Source: Schlesneria sp. (GTDB taxonomy: Bacteria; Planctomycetota; Planctomycetia; Planctomycetales; Planctomycetaceae). Taken from it: DNA of 9,227 bases. The notes beneath the pieces were generated by a model. It did no database searches. It was not told where the DNA came from and saw only the letters and a program-made list of their open reading frames with translations. The first letter of the stretch is position 1; each line of letters starts with the position of its first letter. Location: contig JANXOO010000684.1 of assembly GCA_025353525.1 (NCBI GenBank), positions 1-9,227 of the forward strand, read 5' to 3'. Shown in pieces: positions 6,194 through 9,227 of the stretch. The position numbers were made by a program, and so were the translations under genes.

Positions 6194-8965
6194 CTAAGTT
6201 GACTTTTGCACCTTTTTTGGACTGACAGTGCTCTTGCCTTCGTTAACGGGAATGGTTTCCACTTCTGTTGCGGCGGCATTCACGCCCAGCTGAAGAGCTT
6301 GCTCGGCAGTCGTCGTCGCAAACAAGTGCATCATTCGGGCGACAATGCCCGTCCAGCCCGTCTGATGACTAGCGCCCAGACCGGCCCCGTTATCACCATG
6401 GAAATACTCGTAGAATTGGATCAGATCGCGCCAGTGCGGATCTTCCTGAAACTTCATCGCGCTGCCATAGACCGGCCGTCGGCCGTCTTTGTCCTTGAGG
6501 AAAATGCTCGACAGTCGGCGCGAAATCTCTTCCGCCACCTGGTAGAGCGTCATCAATTGCCCCGATCCAGTCGGGCATTCCACTTTGAAATCGTCGCCGT
6601 AGTACACATAGTAATTCAGCAAGGCGCGAAGAATCAGTGCGTTAACCGGCATCCAGATGGGACCGCGCCAATTGGAGTTGCCGCCGAACATTCCAGTGTC
6701 GGATTCGGCCGGCAGATAGGACACGCGATATTCCTGCCCATCGACATTGAAAATAAATGGATGTTCGGCATGAAAACGCGACAGAGAGCGGATGCCGAAT
6801 TCGCTGAGGAATTCATTCTCGTCAAGCAACTTGGCCAGGACGCGTCTAAGTTTAGTTTCATCGAGAATCGAAGCGAGCATGCGGCCAGCGACCCCTTGTT
6901 TGGTCGGATCGTGGATCGCGGCAATCAATTCCGGCCGTGCTTTCAGGAAGTTCGCCAGACGTTCCTGCGTCTCCGGGCTTTTTGCCAAAAATTTCCCGTC
7001 GAAATTTGTTGCGGCGCATAGCGGCAAAAGTCCCACCATCGACCGAACTTTCAGCCGCTGGGAGTGACCATTGGGCAGTTTTAGAACGTCGTAGAAGAAG
7101 CCATCTTCTTCATCCCACATTCCCGTGCCACCACCCACGTTGGCCATCGACGAAGCGATCCACAGGTAATGCTGGACGAACTTGAGTGCCATGTCCGAGT
7201 AATCCGGATCGGTGGTGGCCAATGTCGCGGCGATCTGAAGCATATTTTCGCAAAACAGGCACATCCAGGCAGTACCATCCGCTTGTTCAAGGTAGCCCCC
7301 TGTTGGCAGTGGGGCGCTGCGATCGAAAACTCCGATGTTGTCCAGTCCGAGGAAGCCTCCTTCGAACACGTTTCGACCCGAACGGTCCTTGCGGTTAACC
7401 CACCAGGTGAAGTTGAGTAGCAACTTCTGAAAGATATTCTTGAGCCATTCCTTATCGCCTTCGCCCGTCTTCACCAACTCCATCGTATAGGTGAAAATTG
7501 TGGACCAGGCATGAACCGGAGGATTAACGTCGCCGAAATTCCATTCGTACGCCGGAATCTGGCCGTTGGGGTGCATGTAGCGTTCGCGTACCATCAGTTT
7601 CAACTGGTCTTTGCCGAAATCCGAGTCCACCAGAGTCAAGGCGATGACGTGAAACGCGAGATCCCATGCCGCGTACCATGGGTATTCCCACTTGTCAGGC
7701 ATTGAGATCACATCGCCGTTGTACATGTGGTGCCAGCTCCCATTGCGCGGAGCCTGTTTGCGGTTTTCCTTGAAGGGGTCGGAACCGCGTTCTTCCAGCC
7801 ACTTGTCGACATCGTAATGATAAAACTGCTTGGACCACAACATGCCAGCCAAGGCCTGCCGCATCACGTTGGCCTCGTCGGTGTTCAAGTTGCGGGGGAT
7901 CACCGTCGCGTAAAACTCATCGGCCTCGTTGAGACGGGATTGCAGCACGCTCTCGAAGGCACTTCCGAACGGTCCCGCCTGTTTCCCGTTGCCGTGGGCC
8001 AGACCCGCGTGAGCCACATCGCTGAGTCGTAACCGCACGACTTCGCTTTGACCGGGTTTCACGGTCAAATGATAGTGTGCGGCGACCTTCGTGCCCCGCT
8101 GTTCCGGATTGATTGCGGTCTTATGACCGTCGATGAGAAAGCGGTGAATGCTGTCCTTGACGTATGGGCTGCGGTTGGGAACGCCAAATATCCGTTCGGT
8201 GTTGGTTTCGTTTTCTGTAAACAACAGCGCCGCGTTTCCATCGCAGTAAAGGTGTCGCTCTCCGAGGCTCGAATTGACCGCCGTGACGACGTTCCCTGCT
8301 GCTTTGAACAAGGTCGGCTTGCTCGCTCCACTTTGCCACGACCACTCGTTGCGGAACCACAGTGTCGGCAGCACGTGCAATTCGGCGGCGTCCGGTCCCC
8401 GATTGTGGATTGTGATCTGAATGAGGATGTCTTCAGGCGATGATTTGGCGTATTCGACGAACACGTCAAAATAGCGATCCTGATCGAACACCCCGGTATC
8501 GAGCAGTTCGTACTCCATCTCGTTCCGACTACGACTACGACTTGTATTGACGAGGTCGTCATACGGGAACGCGGATTGCGGATACTTGTAGAGGTACTTC
8601 ATGTACGAATGCGTCGGCGCGCTGTCGAGATAAAAGTAGTATTCCTTGACATCTTCTCCGTGATTGCTCTCGCTGTTGGTCAACCCGAACAGCCGTTCCT
8701 TCAGGATCGGATCCTTCCCGTTCCACAGTGCCACTGCGAAGCAAAGACGTTGTTTGTCGTCCGAAATCCCGGCCAGGCCGTCTTCTCCCCAACGATAGGC
8801 CCGCGAACGCGACTGGTCGTGGCTGAAATAGCTCCACGCATCGCCGCCCTCGCTGTAATCTTCCCGCACAGTTCCCCATTGCCGTTCGCTGAGATACGGT
8901 CCCCATTTCTTCCAGGGAAACTTCTGGTCGCGCGCCGCGACGAGGCGATCCTGTTCAGCCGTCAT
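6194..8965 (-). CDS. GH63 / MGH1-type glucosidase, about 920 residues
   Basis: Large glycoside hydrolase of the GH63-like (MGH1-type) group commonly annotated as glucosidase. GH63 enzymes are inverting alpha-glucosidases or glycosylglycerate hydrolases with an (alpha/alpha)6 barrel. The N-terminal third (1-350) shows the conserved stretches WGTVREDYSEGGDAWSYF (30-47), SRAYRWGEDGLAGISD (54-69), ALWNGKDPILKERLFGLTN (79-97), HGEDVKEYYFYLDSAPTHSY (102-121) and PTLWFRNEWSW (200-210), a beta-sandwich-type region. The barrel (about 360-885) carries PWYAAWDLAFH (429-439), where D435 is the candidate general acid; GLDNIGVFDRS (540-550); NWRGPIWMPVN (765-775); and FYEYFHGDNG (851-860), where E853 is the candidate general base. 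The last 30 residues are a low-complexity Lys/Ser/Thr-rich tail. No signal peptide, so probably cytoplasmic. The ATG at 8965 has no clear Shine-Dalgarno sequence, but an in-frame TAA lies seven codons upstream and the next Met is residue 120, so the start is secure. It leads the GH13 gene by 124 bases without a terminator. Substrate unknown; catalytic residues are inferred by analogy. Confidence 0.88.
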   Translation of the reverse strand: MTAEQDRLVAARDQKFPWKKWGPYLSERQWGTVREDYSEGGDAWSYFSHDQSRSRAYRWGEDGLAGISDDKQRLCFAVALWNGKDPILKERLFGLTNSESNHGEDVKEYYFYLDSAPTHSYMKYLYKYPQSAFPYDDLVNTSRSRSRNEMEYELLDTGVFDQDRYFDVFVEYAKSSPEDILIQITIHNRGPDAAELHVLPTLWFRNEWSWQSGASKPTLFKAAGNVVTAVNSSLGERHLYCDGNAALLFTENETNTERIFGVPNRSPYVKDSIHRFLIDGHKTAINPEQRGTKVAAHYHLTVKPGQSEVVRLRLSDVAHAGLAHGNGKQAGPFGSAFESVLQSRLNEADEFYATVIPRNLNTDEANVMRQALAGMLWSKQFYHYDVDKWLEERGSDPFKENRKQAPRNGSWHHMYNGDVISMPDKWEYPWYAAWDLAFHVIALTLVDSDFGKDQLKLMVRERYMHPNGQIPAYEWNFGDVNPPVHAWSTIFTYTMELVKTGEGDKEWLKNIFQKLLLNFTWWVNRKDRSGRNVFEGGFLGLDNIGVFDRSAPLPTGGYLEQADGTAWMCLFCENMLQIAATLATTDPDYSDMALKFVQHYLWIASSMANVGGGTGMWDEEDGFFYDVLKLPNGHSQRLKVRSMVGLLPLCAATNFDGKFLAKSPETQERLANFLKARPELIAAIHDPTKQGVAGRMLASILDETKLRRVLAKLLDENEFLSEFGIRSLSRFHAEHPFIFNVDGQEYRVSYLPAESDTGMFGGNSNWRGPIWMPVNALILRALLNYYVYYGDDFKVECPTGSGQLMTLYQVAEEISRRLSSIFLKDKDGRRPVYGSAMKFQEDPHWRDLIQFYEYFHGDNGAGLGASHQTGWTGIVARMMHLFATTTAEQALQLGVNAAATEVETIPVNEGKSTVSPKKVQKST

Positions 8966-9227
8966 GATGCACTTGCCGTACTTTTAATTCGGTATACGAA
9001 GCATGCATTTGTGATGCCCAGGCTCCGATTCCAATGGTGTTTCTCAGTTCGCCTGAAACCGCCGCCGCTGACTTCATGAATGATCGACGGGAGGAATATT
9101 CCAGAATTATACGTCAAGATCTCGTACGATCCGCTGTTCTTGCGTTTGGTCGACGATAGCGATTGCCTGCGTTCGGATGATAAGTAAGGGGGCGGATTCT
9201 TGAATTGTCGGTTTTTTGATGATCGAG
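8966..9227. other. Region upstream of the GH63 gene
   Basis: This stretch should hold the GH63 promoter. A perfect TATAAT is present on the minus strand at 9106-9111, about 140 bases before the start codon, but no -35 element is found 16-18 bases further up. A perfect 10-bp palindrome GGAATATTCC lies at 9093-9102 just downstream of that hexamer. TTCGGTATACGAA near 8989-9001 is a near-palindrome closer to the start codon. Two open frames enter from the right edge (one ending at 9107, one overlapping the GH63 start); the first is listed separately and the second is discussed as a finding. Confidence 0.3.
9107..9226 (-). CDS. Possible 3' end of an unidentified minus-strand gene (partial)
   Basis: A frame open from the right edge reads 39 codons and ends at TAA (9107-9109). 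The translation has reasonable protein-like composition, with an Ile/Val-rich middle (LLIIRTQAIAIVDQ) and a charged end (EQRIVRDLDV). I do not recognise it. If real, the gene would lie upstream of and in the same direction as the GH63 gene, 141 bases away. A chance open frame of this length is quite possible, so this is a weak call. Confidence 0.2.
   Translation of the reverse strand, partial: SIIKKPTIQESAPLLIIRTQAIAIVDQTQEQRIVRDLDV

Noticed and set aside
5590..6225. A 211-codon plus-strand open frame opposite the 5' half of the GH13 gene.
   Set aside because: It is antisense to GH13 catalytic-domain sequence with clear motifs; its own translation shows no family features.
6206..7021. A 271-codon open frame on the plus strand, opposite the GH63 gene.
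   Set aside because: It lies wholly antisense to strongly conserved GH63 sequence, has no recognisable domain, and is typical of the shadow frames produced by codon bias.

Overview
The window reads as an ordinary chromosomal segment of a Gram-negative-type bacterium. It has an outer-membrane OprB-like porin with a signal peptide, moderate GC by eye (not counted), and loosely spaced genes with Shine-Dalgarno signals that vary in strength. The mix of a short OprB-type porin, a DUF2252 protein, a bestrophin-like/DUF4239 membrane protein and a large GH63-type glucosidase paired with a GH13 enzyme suggests Planctomycetota or a related PVC/Acidobacteria-like lineage. That assignment is inference only; no marker gene is present.

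Layout from left to right. Positions 1-236 are non-coding leader with small hairpins. Positions 237-1643 (+) encode an OprB-family porin. Positions 1644-1924 are a convergent intergenic region with several small inverted repeats, ending in a perfect 19-bp tandem duplication. Positions 1925-3322 (-) encode a DUF2252 protein with kinase/aminoglycoside-phosphotransferase-like motifs. Positions 3323-3562 are a divergent control region with a dyad and a direct repeat. Positions 3563-4336 (+) encode a four-helix bestrophin-like/DUF4239 protein. Positions 4337-4548 are a convergent gap with a strong two-part hairpin, probably a bidirectional terminator. Positions 4549-6069 (-) encode a GH13 alpha-amylase-superfamily enzyme. 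Positions 6194-8965 (-) encode a GH63/MGH1-type glucosidase. Positions 8966-9227 are the upstream region, with a possible 3' end of another minus-strand gene at the edge.

The GH63 and GH13 genes are co-directional, 124 bases apart with no visible terminator between them, so they are likely co-transcribed (GH63 first). Neither has a signal peptide, so they probably act together in the cytoplasm on an alpha-glucosidic substrate such as a storage glucan, a maltodextrin or a compatible-solute-like glucoside. The porin could admit small sugars, but it is separated from the enzymes by two unrelated genes on different strands, so a joint role is only a guess. No mobile element, CRISPR array, tRNA or rRNA was seen. 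I see no clear new multi-gene system. The points most worth a second look are the apparently permuted order of kinase-like motifs in the DUF2252 protein, the GH63-GH13 pair, the 19-bp duplication across the DUF2252 stop codon, and the repeat-rich divergent control region.
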